A stretch of 30,187 nucleotides of DNA from Mangrovibacterium sp047972415 (GTDB lineage: Bacteria > Bacteroidota > Bacteroidia > Bacteroidales > Prolixibacteraceae): NCBI GenBank assembly GCA_047972415.1, contig JBKEAN010000181.1:1-30187 (forward strand), written 5' to 3'. Under the pieces are notes generated by a model. The model was given only the letters and a program-made list of their open reading frames with translations. It did not search any database and was not told where the DNA came from. The translations under genes and the position numbers were made by a program. Below, one piece after another: positions 22,486-30,187 of this stretch (the first letter of the stretch is position 1; each line of letters begins with the position of its first letter).

Positions 22486-22572
22486 AGCGATTAATTTTAA
22501 ATGGTTTCTAATTTGATCTGCTCATACAAGTTACATTATAAATTAATCGAAGTCAAGTATTTGAGCCTTATT

Positions 22573-23481
22573 TTAATCAAAATCCTTGCATTTCAGCGTT
22601 AAACCAGCCTGTTGCCTCAAGTAGTGTTGCGTACCTGCTACCGAATAAAACGTATCGGGAATGGCAATGCGTTTAACGATGGGATAAACCGCTAATTGCC
22701 GATTGGCGTACAAATCGTTGGCCGCTTCAACTACAGCCGAACCAAAACCTGCCTGTGCCTGGTGTTCTTCTATGGTAATAATTTTCCGATAGGCCTTAAA
22801 AATATTAGCCAGCGCATCGCTGTCGATCGGTTTCACAAAAGGAAAACTGAAAACCGATGCTTCAATTTGATTACCGGCAATAAAATCGACCACATATTTT
22901 AGCATTGATCCGGTTGATAAAACCGCAACTTCGCCGCCGTTTTTTACCGTAATCACCTCGCCTGTGTTTAAATGAAGGGCCTTTGTATGCACCTTTGGTT
23001 CGCCTGCTTTACCCAGCCTGATGTAGCACGGGCCGTTGTGTTGCACACTAAAAGTAGTAATTGCCTTGGCTTCCTCCGGGTCGCCCGGAGCACAAACCAC
23101 CATATTTGGAATGGTACGGAGCATTCCTATTTCTTCGGTTGCATGATGCGAAGCACCAAGGGAACCATAAGCATAGCCGCCACCTACTGCTACAATTTTC
23201 ACATTCAGGTTGTGATAACCAATATTATACCGGATTTGTTCCATACACCGGAGAGTAGGGAAATTTCCGATTGAATAGATGTACACGCAATAGCCTTCTA
23301 TGGCCAAACCTGCGGCAATACCAGCCATATTTTGCTCGGCAATGCCAACATTCAGAAACCTGTCGGGAAACTTCTCGGCAAACGGTTCAATCACACTAAA
23401 TCCCAAGTCGCCTACCAGCAAAAATACTTTTTCGTTGGTCCCGGCTTCTTCTATCAATTGATTTATAAATGCAGTTCTCAT
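22573..23481 (-). CDS. Transketolase-like protein, C-terminal (pyrimidine/C) half, 302 aa
   Basis: The second subunit of a split transketolase. The pyrimidine-binding domain shows FLNVGIAEQNMAGIAAGLA with the catalytic Glu at residue 49 that activates thiamine diphosphate, then GGGYAYGSLGASHHATEEIGML (about 100-120) with the His pair found in transketolases, and CAPGDPEEAKAI. The C-terminal domain follows from GPCYIRLGKAGEP. In polysaccharide loci such split proteins are separate from the central-metabolism transketolase and probably transfer a two-carbon ketol unit to an activated sugar. The start overlaps the stop of the N-terminal half (23478-23481), so the two subunits are made together. 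Confidence 0.92.
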   Translation of the reverse strand: MRTAFINQLIEEAGTNEKVFLLVGDLGFSVIEPFAEKFPDRFLNVGIAEQNMAGIAAGLAIEGYCVYIYSIGNFPTLRCMEQIRYNIGYHNLNVKIVAVGGGYAYGSLGASHHATEEIGMLRTIPNMVVCAPGDPEEAKAITTFSVQHNGPCYIRLGKAGEPKVHTKALHLNTGEVITVKNGGEVAVLSTGSMLKYVVDFIAGNQIEASVFSFPFVKPIDSDALANIFKAYRKIITIEEHQAQAGFGSAVVEAANDLYANRQLAVYPIVKRIAIPDTFYSVAGTQHYLRQQAGLTLKCKDFD

Positions 23482-24281
23482 TGATTATTCAATTCGTCAA
23501 TTGCTTGATTGTACTGTTCCAAATTGGGCGATTTATAATGCCACAATAAGCGGTCTTCCATAAACGACACCCCTTTGCCTTTTACCGTATGAGCAATAAT
23601 TGCTTTCGGTTTTCCGTTCGGTGTACGCATCTTGGCAAATGCCGCGAGCAACGCTTCGCAATCGTGCCCGTCCACTTCAGCAACCTCCCAATTGAAAGCC
23701 TCAAATTTGTCTTTTACCGACTCAAGCGCGATTACTTCGCTCACCCGGCCCAAACTTTGAATTTTATTGTAGTCGACAATTACAATCAGATTATCCAACT
23801 TAAGCTGAGGTGCCAGCAGGATAGGTTCCCAGTTCGATCCTTCATCCAGTTCGCCATCGCTTAGTAGGGCAAAAACATGCCAGTTTTTATTTTTTCTTTT
23901 GGCCGCAATTGCCAAGCCGGAAGCAACAGACAACGCCAACCCCAAACTTCCGGTAGACAACTCGACCCCCGGTAACTTATTGCTAACATGAGTAATTAAC
24001 CGGGAGCCGTTCTGCCCGTACTCATCTAATTCCGATAACGGAAAAAACCCTTTCAGCGCCAGGCAAGCATACAAACCAGCGCACGAGTGCCCCTTGCTTA
24101 ACAGAAACCGATCCCGATCCTCCCAATCAGGTTTGTCCGGATTGAGGTTTAATACATGCATGTAGAGCACCGCCAGAATGTCGGCCATTGAAAACACGCC
24201 ACCAATGTGCGACGCATTTGCATGGTGAACCATTTTTAGGGAATGTACCCTTATTTGTTTTGCAAAATCAGAAACATTCAT
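23478..24281 (-). CDS. Transketolase-like protein, N-terminal (ThDP-binding) half, 267 aa
   Basis: The first subunit of a split transketolase. The motif LLSDGELDEGSNWEPILLAPQLKLDNLIVIVDYNKIQ (about 139-175) is the thiamine-diphosphate and metal-binding region; Asp142 and Asn172 would bind the metal. The first Gly of the usual GDGE is Ser141 here. ANASHIGGVFSMADILAVLY (21-40) and LLSKGHSCAGLYACLA (60-75) carry the substrate and cofactor histidines. It overlaps the SDR gene upstream by 4 bp and the C-terminal half downstream by 4 bp. Its position in a CDP-sugar operon argues for a sugar-modification role rather than pentose-phosphate metabolism. Confidence 0.92.
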   Translation of the reverse strand: MNVSDFAKQIRVHSLKMVHHANASHIGGVFSMADILAVLYMHVLNLNPDKPDWEDRDRFLLSKGHSCAGLYACLALKGFFPLSELDEYGQNGSRLITHVSNKLPGVELSTGSLGLALSVASGLAIAAKRKNKNWHVFALLSDGELDEGSNWEPILLAPQLKLDNLIVIVDYNKIQSLGRVSEVIALESVKDKFEAFNWEVAEVDGHDCEALLAAFAKMRTPNGKPKAIIAHTVKGKGVSFMEDRLLWHYKSPNLEQYNQAIDELNNQ

Positions 24282-25204
24282 CGTGCGATTTGTTTTTTGT
24301 AATATTCAATTGTATCCCGAATATTTGATTTTAAATCTGACTCGATTTTGAAGCCAAATGTTTTGTAAAATTTCGACGAATTACCTTCCATGTGCATCAC
24401 CTGGTTCGGACGGTACGGCAACGCACCGAATTTCAGCAGCGACATGTCGGGGGTAATTTGCTCCCTGATTTGTTCGAGCATGCCACGTAAAGTAACCGAT
24501 TGATTGGACGACAAGTTATAGATTCCGCTCTGTCCTTGCGCTTTGACCACTTTACTTATTGCACGTGCAAAATCTGTCACATAAATGTAATCATAGCGTT
24601 GCTCGCATCCGGTTAGTTGCATTTCGTTGTGTTGCAACAGGTTTACAATTGCTGCCGACAATACCCAAATGGGTTCTTCTTTGGGCCCGAAAACAGAAAA
24701 CTGCCGCAGCCAATACCATTCAATATCGTTCTGTTCGCAAAATGTTTTTACCATGTAAGAGGTTGCCAACTTAACACTTCCGTAAGCACAAACCGGCCGG
24801 CAAACAGCCTCTTCGCCAATTCGGCCCGAAAACTGGCCATACTCGGCCTGGGAGCCGATACAAATGAATTTTGAAATTCCCGCTTTTTGAGATAACTCTA
24901 ATAAACGAAAAGTAAAATCGATATTTCCAATCTGCTTTTCCCAGTCTGTTCGTTCTGCCGCAATAACTCCATTCCATGCAAAATGAAGGAATGTATTCGG
25001 TTTAAAATCAATAATTACCTGACCGAGTTGCTCATCTTCAATATCAACCCATTTAACTCTATCAATAAAACCGGTACACCGGAACAGTTTACTTTGTCTG
25101 CGTTTTATTGCCAGAACTTCATAACCATCGGCAAGTAAAAACTCAACAGCATGTGCGCCCAAAAAACCGGTAACACCGGTAATTAATAGCTTATTGTTAT
25201 TCAT
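24278..25204 (-). CDS. NAD-dependent sugar epimerase/reductase (extended SDR), 308 aa
   Basis: An extended SDR acting on a nucleotide sugar: KLLITGVTGFLGAHAVEFLL holds TGxxGFLG, FICIGSQAEYGQFSG the catalytic Ser, and CAYGSVKLATSYM the YxxxK pair. It ends with a sugar-binding domain (ILSAAIVNLLQHNEM...YDYIYVTDFARAI). The start is set at MNNNKLLITG (25204), which overlaps the rfbG stop by 8 bp; a longer frame reaches 25216. It resembles CDP-4-keto-6-deoxyglucose reductases such as abequose/paratose synthases, but here it might reduce the ketone left by the transketolase pair. Which keto group it uses is inference. Confidence 0.85.
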   Translation of the reverse strand: MNNNKLLITGVTGFLGAHAVEFLLADGYEVLAIKRRQSKLFRCTGFIDRVKWVDIEDEQLGQVIIDFKPNTFLHFAWNGVIAAERTDWEKQIGNIDFTFRLLELSQKAGISKFICIGSQAEYGQFSGRIGEEAVCRPVCAYGSVKLATSYMVKTFCEQNDIEWYWLRQFSVFGPKEEPIWVLSAAIVNLLQHNEMQLTGCEQRYDYIYVTDFARAISKVVKAQGQSGIYNLSSNQSVTLRGMLEQIREQITPDMSLLKFGALPYRPNQVMHMEGNSSKFYKTFGFKIESDLKSNIRDTIEYYKKQIAR

Positions 25205-26279
25205 TATCCCTTTCAAAATAGTGTTTTATCTGACTTACGCATAATCCCCGAACATCGTCTCCGTTCAAAAATGCTTTATGCCAGCTAACTATACTTTCCA
25301 ATGCCCGCTGGATAGTCCACTTCGGGAACCAGTTCAGTTCGGCTTTTGCTTTAGAACAATCGAGTTTAAGGTAATTGGCCTCGTGAGGCTGAGGCTTATT
25401 GTCTATGCTATAAGCGGCCTCCCGGCTCCACAATTCGCAAATCGTTTTAGTTACCCATTCTACATTCCGGGTGTCATCATCGTCAGATCCAAAGTTCCAG
25501 GCGCTCGCATACCGAGGGCCGTCGGTAGCCAGTTTTGCAGCCAAGGTGAGGTATCCGCACAAAGGCTCCAGCACATGTTGCCAGGGACGGATAGCATAAG
25601 GACTGCGAATATTTAGTTTTTCGCCCTTCGAAATTGACCTGACAAAATCGGGAATTAAGCGGTCGTTGGCCCAATCGCCTCCTCCGATAACATTTCCTGC
25701 CCGTGCCGAAGCAACCGCTACCCCGTGGATATGATAGTTATTCGGATTAAAATAGGAATTGCGATAAGCCGAAGTAACCAATTCTGAGCATCCTTTACTG
25801 TTCGAATAAGGATCATATCCTCCCATTGGTTCGTTCTCCCGGTATCCCCAATGCCATTCTTTATTTTCGTAGCATTTGTCGGTTGTTACGTTAACAATGG
25901 CTTTTACGCTTTCGGTGTACCTACATGCCTCCAACAAATGCACCGTTCCCATCACGTTTATTGAATAAGTTTCGACCGGTACTTTATAGCTATCCCGCAC
26001 CAACGGCTGAGCTGCCATATGAATCACAATCTCTGGCTGTACCTGCGCCAAGACCTGTGTCAACCTGTCTAAGTCCCGGACATCGCCAATATACGATGTC
26101 ATTAAATCTCCAATCCGGGCTTCTTCAAATAACGAGGGTTTTGTGGAAGGTTCCAGCGCGTAACCGTATACGTCAGCTCCCAACTCGCTTAACAGTAAGC
26201 AAATCCACGACCCTTTAAAACCGGTATGCCCGGTAACAAATACTTTTCTATTTTTATAAAAATCTCCAAATAAATTCAT
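25197..26279 (-). CDS. rfbG: CDP-glucose 4,6-dehydratase, 360 aa
   Basis: An extended SDR that converts CDP-D-glucose to CDP-4-keto-6-deoxy-D-glucose. Visible: VFVTGHTGFKGSWICLLL at 13-30 with TGHTGFKG, typical of this enzyme rather than dTDP- or GDP- versions; VIHMAAQPLVRDSY; VTTDKCYENKEW (131-142) with the Asp-Lys acid pair in the position of the dehydratase Asp-Glu; and YSNSKGCSEL with Tyr158 and Lys162. Length is typical. The next gene upstream is rfbF, 27 bp away, so the pathway from glucose-1-phosphate to the keto intermediate is complete in two genes. Confidence 0.95.
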   Translation of the reverse strand: MNLFGDFYKNRKVFVTGHTGFKGSWICLLLSELGADVYGYALEPSTKPSLFEEARIGDLMTSYIGDVRDLDRLTQVLAQVQPEIVIHMAAQPLVRDSYKVPVETYSINVMGTVHLLEACRYTESVKAIVNVTTDKCYENKEWHWGYRENEPMGGYDPYSNSKGCSELVTSAYRNSYFNPNNYHIHGVAVASARAGNVIGGGDWANDRLIPDFVRSISKGEKLNIRSPYAIRPWQHVLEPLCGYLTLAAKLATDGPRYASAWNFGSDDDDTRNVEWVTKTICELWSREAAYSIDNKPQPHEANYLKLDCSKAKAELNWFPKWTIQRALESIVSWHKAFLNGDDVRGLCVSQIKHYFERDNE

Positions 26280-26306
26280 CTTCCCAAATTAACGTTCCAC
26301 TTATAA

Positions 26307-27080
26307 TCACCACTTAATCCAGGGAGCAGAACCGCTCAAAATCAAACCAGTCAACTGTTCCTTGTCTTTCAACGTATCCATGGGCTTCCAAAACCCGTAG
26401 TGTTTATAAGAAAACAGCTCTCCATCGCTGGCAAGTGTTTCCAAAGGTTCCCTTTCAAAAATAGTTTTGTCGCCCTCGTTGATGTAGTCAAAAACTCCGG
26501 GTTGACAAACAAAGAAACCACCGTTAATCCAAGCGCCATCGCCTTGCGGTTTTTCCTGAAAACTCAAAACCTGCTTTTCGTCGTTGATGGTTAATGCCCC
26601 AAATTTACCTTCAGGCTGAACCGCTGTCATTGTTATCAGTTTGCCATGATTCTGGTGAAACGACACCAATTTGTTGATGTCGATATCGCTTACGCCATCG
26701 CCATAAGTTAGCATGAAAGGCTCGTTACCAACATAGCTCTGCACTCTTTTGATGCGACCTCCGGTCATAGAATCGACCCCGGTATCAATCAGCGTAATTT
26801 TCCATGGTTCTGCAGAATTCTTATGGTAGGTTGTACTATTGTTTGCCAAATCAATAGTCATATCGGAGCGGTGCCTGTAGTAATTGGCAAAGTATTCTTT
26901 AATAATATACCCTTTGTAACCGCATAAAATAATAAAATCGCAATACCCATAGCAGGAATAAATTTTCATAATATGCCAAAGAATCGGATGTCCACCAATC
27001 TCAACCATTGGCTTTGGTTTTATATCGGTTTCTTCGGACAAACGGGAGCCTAGCCCTCCTGCCAATATCAGTACCTTCAT
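26307..27080 (-). CDS. rfbF: Glucose-1-phosphate cytidylyltransferase, 257 aa
   Basis: Makes CDP-glucose from glucose-1-phosphate and CTP. The N-terminus VLILAGGLGSRLSEETDIKPKPMVEIGGHPILWHIMKIYS is the nucleotidyltransferase signature with the CTP-binding GGLGSRL and KPKPM. Further RfbF-specific pieces are IILCGYKGYIIKEYFANYYRHRSDMTIDL, TGGRIKRVQSYVGNEPFMLTYGDGVSDI with the metal Asp, and INGGFFVCQPGVFDYI, ending with YGFWKPMDTLKDKEQL. It is the first gene of the minus-strand operon and has a perfect -7 box 20 bp before the ATG. Confidence 0.96.
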   Translation of the reverse strand: MKVLILAGGLGSRLSEETDIKPKPMVEIGGHPILWHIMKIYSCYGYCDFIILCGYKGYIIKEYFANYYRHRSDMTIDLANNSTTYHKNSAEPWKITLIDTGVDSMTGGRIKRVQSYVGNEPFMLTYGDGVSDIDINKLVSFHQNHGKLITMTAVQPEGKFGALTINDEKQVLSFQEKPQGDGAWINGGFFVCQPGVFDYINEGDKTIFEREPLETLASDGELFSYKHYGFWKPMDTLKDKEQLTGLILSGSAPWIKW

Positions 27081-27100
27081 TACAGATTTTATTTTGATGG

Positions 27101-27108
27101 CAAACCTA
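27101..27108 (-). promoter_or_regulatory. Putative -7 box (TAGGTTTG) for the rfbF operon
   Basis: On the minus strand TAGGTTTG matches TAnnTTTG exactly and ends 20 bases before the rfbF ATG (27080), the same distance as at glf on the other strand. A -33 TTG is not visible at canonical spacing. The remaining gap up to the rplQ terminator holds no gene. Confidence 0.5.
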
Positions 27109-27281
27109 CGCTTTTCATTTTTCTTTACATAGAATAATCCTGTAAATTTAAATTACTACCCCCTGTTGCTCCGCTCCTGTCCTGGGTATATTCATAAAAC
27201 AAGGTAAAGCACCAAAATTACGATTACGGATGTACCGACCTCTGGAGTCGCATCATGCGCAATCGGGAGCCGCCCAAAAAC

Positions 27282-27307
27282 AAAAAAAGCCGACCATCCG
27301 GCCGGCT
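27282..27307 (-). terminator. Rho-independent terminator of the ribosomal alpha operon
   Basis: On the minus strand an 8-bp stem (27300-27307 paired with 27288-27295, one G-U pair) with a four-base GGAT loop is followed by seven T, 26 bases after the rplQ stop. It separates the ribosomal operon from rfbF. Confidence 0.92.
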
Positions 27308-27332
27308 CTTTTCATATCGAAAAGCGTAATTA

Positions 27333-27827
27333 TTATTCAGCTTTGTCGTCGCTTGCAACTTCGGCAGCAGGTGCTTCGGTTGCTGGGGCAGCAGTTTCGG
27401 CTTTTTTAGCTCCACCACGGCGCGAACGGCGTGATTTTGTTTTGCTTTCTTTACCTGTCAACATGTTTTCGTTGAAGTCCACCAGCTCAATAATGCACAT
27501 TTCTGCATCATCGCCCAAACGATTGCCGGTTTTCAGGATACGGGTGTATCCACCCGGACGGTCAGCTACTTTTTCTGCTACATCGCGAAACAATTCAGTA
27601 ACAGCAGTTTTACTCTTCAGGTAGCTGAAAACCACACGCCGAGAATGAGTAGTATCGTCTTTTGCTTTTGTAATCAACGGCTCAACATACGATTTGAGTG
27701 CTTTTGCTTTAGCCGTGGTTGTGGTGATGCGTTTATGCAAAATCAATGAATTTGCCATGTTCGACATCAAAGCTTTACGATGAGAACTTGTTCTACCCAG
27801 GTGGTTGATTTTCTTATTGTGTCTCAT
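27333..27827 (-). CDS. rplQ: 50S ribosomal protein L17, 164 aa
   Basis: The N-terminal 115 residues are canonical L17: MRHNKKINHLGRTSSHRKALMSNMANSLI, KRITTTTAKAKALKSYVEPLITKAK, and RPGGYTRILKTGNRLGDDAEMCIIEL. The last 45 residues form a low-complexity tail (KSRRSRRGG, then Ala/Glu/Pro-rich APATEAPAAEVASDDKAE) that lengthens it beyond the roughly 127 aa of E. coli, as is common in Bacteroidota. Last gene of the alpha operon, six bases after rpoA. Confidence 0.97.
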   Translation of the reverse strand: MRHNKKINHLGRTSSHRKALMSNMANSLILHKRITTTTAKAKALKSYVEPLITKAKDDTTHSRRVVFSYLKSKTAVTELFRDVAEKVADRPGGYTRILKTGNRLGDDAEMCIIELVDFNENMLTGKESKTKSRRSRRGGAKKAETAAPATEAPAAEVASDDKAE

Positions 27828-27833
27828 TTTTGC

Positions 27834-28826
27834 TTATTCCTTGTCTAATTTATACTTAGTAATATCCATTCCGAATGTCAGGCTCAATGTGTTGAGCAAA
27901 TCATCCAACTCGGTGAGCGACTTTTTACCAAAGTTGCGGAATTTGAGCAGGTCATTCCGGTTGTATTGTACCAGTTCGCCCAAAGTCTCAACATCTGCAG
28001 CTTTTAAGCAATTCAACGCGCGGACCGAAAGATCCATATCAACCAGTTTCGTCTTCAGTAGCTGACGCATGTGCAGCACTTCTTCGTCGAATTCTTCGTT
28101 TGCAAATTTCTCGTCAGAGTCGAGGGTAATCTTTTCGTCAGAGAACAGCATGAAGTGGTAAATCAGAATTTTAGCTGCTTCTTTCAAAGCATCTTTCGGA
28201 TGAATGGAACCGTCGGTTTTAATCTCGATAACCAACTTTTCGTAGTCGGTTTTTTGTTCTACCCGATAGTTCTCAACAGCATATTTCACGTTTCGGATGG
28301 GTGTGAAGATAGAGTCAATCGGAATTACACCAAACTCAGCATCGACCGGCTTGTTTTCGGCACCAGGGATGTAACCACGACCTTTGTTGATGGTGATTTC
28401 CAACTGCACCTTAACATCAGCTTCCATGCGGCAGATAACCAATTCGGGATTCAAAACGCGGAAACCGGTCATGAATTTATTGATGTCGCCAGCAGTAAAT
28501 TTCTCCTGTCCGGTAATACTGATAGAAACTTTTTCACTGTCCAGATCTTCGACTTCTCTTTTAAAACGAATTTGTTTCAGGTTCAGGATGATTTCAGTGA
28601 CATCTTCCATCACACCTTTAACTGTTGCAAATTCGTGGTCTACGCCTTCAATTTTTACAGTAGTGATTGCATAGCCCTCCAAAGATGATAACAGGATGCG
28701 ACGTAAGGCATTACCAATAGTAATACCATAACCAGGCTCCAATGGACGGAATTCGAACTTACCATACCGTTCATCGGATTCTACCATTATTACTTTGTCA
28801 GGTTTTTGGAATGCTAATATTGCCAT
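27834..28826 (-). CDS. rpoA: RNA polymerase alpha subunit, 330 aa
   Basis: Standard RpoA: the N-terminal dimerisation/assembly domain (GKFEFRPLEPGYGITIGNALRRILLSSLEGYAIT, PVDAEFGVIPIDSIFTPIRNVKYAVENYRV) and the C-terminal DNA-contacting domain (MDLSVRALNCLKAADVETLGELVQYNRNDLLKFRNFGKKSLTELDDLL). Length is normal. The position between rpsD and rplQ is the conserved one. Confidence 0.98.
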   Translation of the reverse strand: MAILAFQKPDKVIMVESDERYGKFEFRPLEPGYGITIGNALRRILLSSLEGYAITTVKIEGVDHEFATVKGVMEDVTEIILNLKQIRFKREVEDLDSEKVSISITGQEKFTAGDINKFMTGFRVLNPELVICRMEADVKVQLEITINKGRGYIPGAENKPVDAEFGVIPIDSIFTPIRNVKYAVENYRVEQKTDYEKLVIEIKTDGSIHPKDALKEAAKILIYHFMLFSDEKITLDSDEKFANEEFDEEVLHMRQLLKTKLVDMDLSVRALNCLKAADVETLGELVQYNRNDLLKFRNFGKKSLTELDDLLNTLSLTFGMDITKYKLDKE

Positions 28827-28847
28827 AATAATACTGAGTAAATTTTA

Positions 28848-29456
28848 TTATTTAGAATACAACTCTACGATTAGTTGTTCTTTGATGTTTTCAGGAATTT
28901 CTTCCCGTTCAGGGCGATTCAGGAATTTACCAGCCAGTGCTGAACCATCCCATTCCAACCAAGCGTATCTGCTAGCGCGGCTTCCACCCAGGGAAGTTGC
29001 GATAACTTCGAGCGATTTTGATTTTTCGCGAACACTAATAACGTCACCCGGACGTAATTGATACGAAGGAATGTTCACGATTTCGCCGTTTACCTGAATG
29101 TGTTTGTGCGATACCAACTGACGGGCACCGGCACGGCTGCGGGCCATTCCCAAACGGTAAACGACATTATCCAGACGGCTTTCCAGCAATTGCAGCAATA
29201 CTTCGCCGGTAATCCCTTTCGAGGCAGATGCCTTGTGGAACAAGTTCGCAAACTGACGTTCGAGGATACCGTAGGTATATTTTGCTTTTTGCTTTTCGCG
29301 CAATTGCAACCCGTATTCCGATTTTTTACGGCGACGGCTTGCCAGCCCGTGGAAACCCGGTGGGTAATTTTTCTTTTCCAGTGCTTTATCCGGACCGAAA
29401 ATTGGTTCTCCAAATTTCCGGGCGATTTTTGATTTTGGTCCTGTATATCTAGCCAT
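28848..29456 (-). CDS. rpsD: 30S ribosomal protein S4, 202 aa
   Basis: MARYTGPKSKIARKFGEPIFGP start, then KSEYGLQLREKQKAKYTYGILERQFANLF, and the S4 RNA-binding domain (LESRLDNVVYRLGMARSRAGARQLVSHKHIQVNGEIVNIPSYQLRPGDVISV). The N-terminus has no zinc-binding cysteines, so it is the Cys-free type. S4 initiates 30S assembly and in many bacteria represses this operon; a leader site is not visible here because it lies upstream of the window. Confidence 0.98.
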   Translation of the reverse strand: MARYTGPKSKIARKFGEPIFGPDKALEKKNYPPGFHGLASRRRKKSEYGLQLREKQKAKYTYGILERQFANLFHKASASKGITGEVLLQLLESRLDNVVYRLGMARSRAGARQLVSHKHIQVNGEIVNIPSYQLRPGDVISVREKSKSLEVIATSLGGSRASRYAWLEWDGSALAGKFLNRPEREEIPENIKEQLIVELYSK

Positions 29457-29477
29457 TATTCTATCAAATTAAATAGA

Positions 29478-29870
29478 TTAAACACGTCTTCTTTTTGCCG
29501 GGCGGCAACCATTATGCGGCAGCGGGGTTACGTCAACGATTTCGTTAACCTGAATGCCAACGCTACTGATGGCGCGGATAGCTGATTCGCGACCATTTCC
29601 TGGTCCTTTTACGAAGACTTTCACTTTTCTGAGTCCTAAATCGTATGCAGTTTTTGCACATTCTTCAGAAGCCACCTGAGCGGCATAGGGCGTATTTTTC
29701 TTTGATCCTCTGAATCCTTTTTTACCAGCCGATGACCATGAAATAACTTCGCCGTTATTATTAGTCAACGAAATGATGATGTTATTGAATGAGGAATGAA
29801 TATGCGCCTGACCGGTAGCTTCAACAATTACAACTCTTTTTTTACTAGTAGTACCTGTTTTTTTTGCCAT
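29478..29870 (-). CDS. rpsK: 30S ribosomal protein S11, 130 aa
   Basis: Canonical S11: GQAHIHSSFNNIIISLTNNNGEVISWSSAGKKGFRGSKKNTPYAAQVA, VKVFVKGPGNGRESAIRAI, and the end DVTPLPHNGCRPAKRRRV. It forms part of the 30S platform. It lies between rpsM (12 bases upstream) and rpsD (21 bases downstream). Confidence 0.98.
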   Translation of the reverse strand: MAKKTGTTSKKRVVIVEATGQAHIHSSFNNIIISLTNNNGEVISWSSAGKKGFRGSKKNTPYAAQVASEECAKTAYDLGLRKVKVFVKGPGNGRESAIRAISSVGIQVNEIVDVTPLPHNGCRPAKRRRV

Positions 29871-29882
29871 AATTACTATCTG

Positions 29883-30187
29883 TTATTTCGTGGCTTTTTT
29901 CTTGTTAGCTACAGTTTTCTTCTTTCCTTTACGTGTACGAGCATTGTTTTTAGTGCTCTGCCCGCGTACCGGAATGCCAAAACGGTGACGGATACCACGG
30001 TAGCAACCGATGTCCATCAATCGTTTAATGTTCAACTGGTTCTCTGAGCGAAGTTCACCTTCAACTTTGAAATTATCGCTGATAACTTTACGAATAGCGC
30101 CAAACTTGTCATCGTTCCAGTCTTTCACTTTCAAATCTAACGATACACCAGCTTGTTCGAGGATATAGCGTGAACGGTTTCGGCCAA
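29883..30187 (-). CDS. rpsM: 30S ribosomal protein S13, C-terminal part (5' end outside window)
   Basis: The frame runs off the right edge of the window; about 100 C-terminal residues are seen, starting GRNRSRYILEQAGVSLDLKVKDWNDDK. Diagnostic: LNIKRLMDIGCYRGIRHRFGIPVRGQSTKNNARTRKGKKK. The internal Leu codon at 30132-30134 (TTG) is not the start. S13 sits in the 30S head and contacts tRNA and L5. Confidence 0.97.
   Translation of the reverse strand, partial: GRNRSRYILEQAGVSLDLKVKDWNDDKFGAIRKVISDNFKVEGELRSENQLNIKRLMDIGCYRGIRHRFGIPVRGQSTKNNARTRKGKKKTVANKKKATK

Noticed and set aside
28071..28688. Plus-strand frame of 205 codons opposite rpoA
   Set aside because: Antisense shadow of rpoA.

Overview
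The window looks like a chromosomal segment of a Bacteroidota bacterium, probably a Marinilabiliales/Prolixibacteraceae-type lineage. The evidence is lineage-typical genes (a TamL-type lipoprotein of the BamA/TamA family, the type IX secretion protein PorT beside the menaquinone methylase gene ubiE), several start-proximal TAnnTTTG -7 boxes, and a Bacteroidota-style ribosomal protein operon. The genus is inference.

Layout. 1-568: end of a PepSY-type membrane protein. 569-3323: an accessory region with a 21-bp tandem repeat array read as heptads on the minus strand (692-1117), a very AT-rich two-gene operon (1592-2960) that I propose is a RexAB-like abortive-infection module, and an inverted pair of short palindromic elements (2984-3245). 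3324-4806: three small plus-strand genes (SRPBCC, PhnB-like VOC, YciI). 4940-12578: mostly conserved core genes: tamL, a TrmH/SpoU RNA methylase, a large FAD-dependent oxidoreductase, and the operon AIR-synthase-like gene > ubiE > porT. 12689-15428: a YdfG-like SDR, an Ldh-family dehydrogenase and a small glycosyltransferase, closed by a strong terminator. 15451-17077: a divergent qorB/qorR pair whose intergenic region carries a 105-bp tandem duplication. 17228-18256: two small envelope proteins.

18630-27080 is a surface-polysaccharide region made of two convergent operons. The plus-strand operon is glf (UDP-galactopyranose mutase), a DUF4422 glycosyltransferase and a GT2. The minus-strand operon is rfbF, rfbG, an SDR reductase/epimerase and a split two-subunit transketolase. 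Together the latter five genes suggest synthesis of a CDP-activated 6-deoxy-sugar, possibly with a two-carbon branch. Between the operons lie a 156-aa orphan gene with a strong terminator, a second 21-bp repeat array that also forms hairpins every 42 bp, and a second inverted pair of the short palindromic element.

27282-30187: the 3' part of the ribosomal alpha operon on the minus strand (rpsM-rpsK-rpsD-rpoA-rplQ) with its terminator. I see no tRNA, rRNA, CRISPR array, integrase or intact insertion sequence. The best candidates for something new are the RexAB-like pair, the split-transketolase CDP-sugar operon, and the two 21-bp-period arrays.
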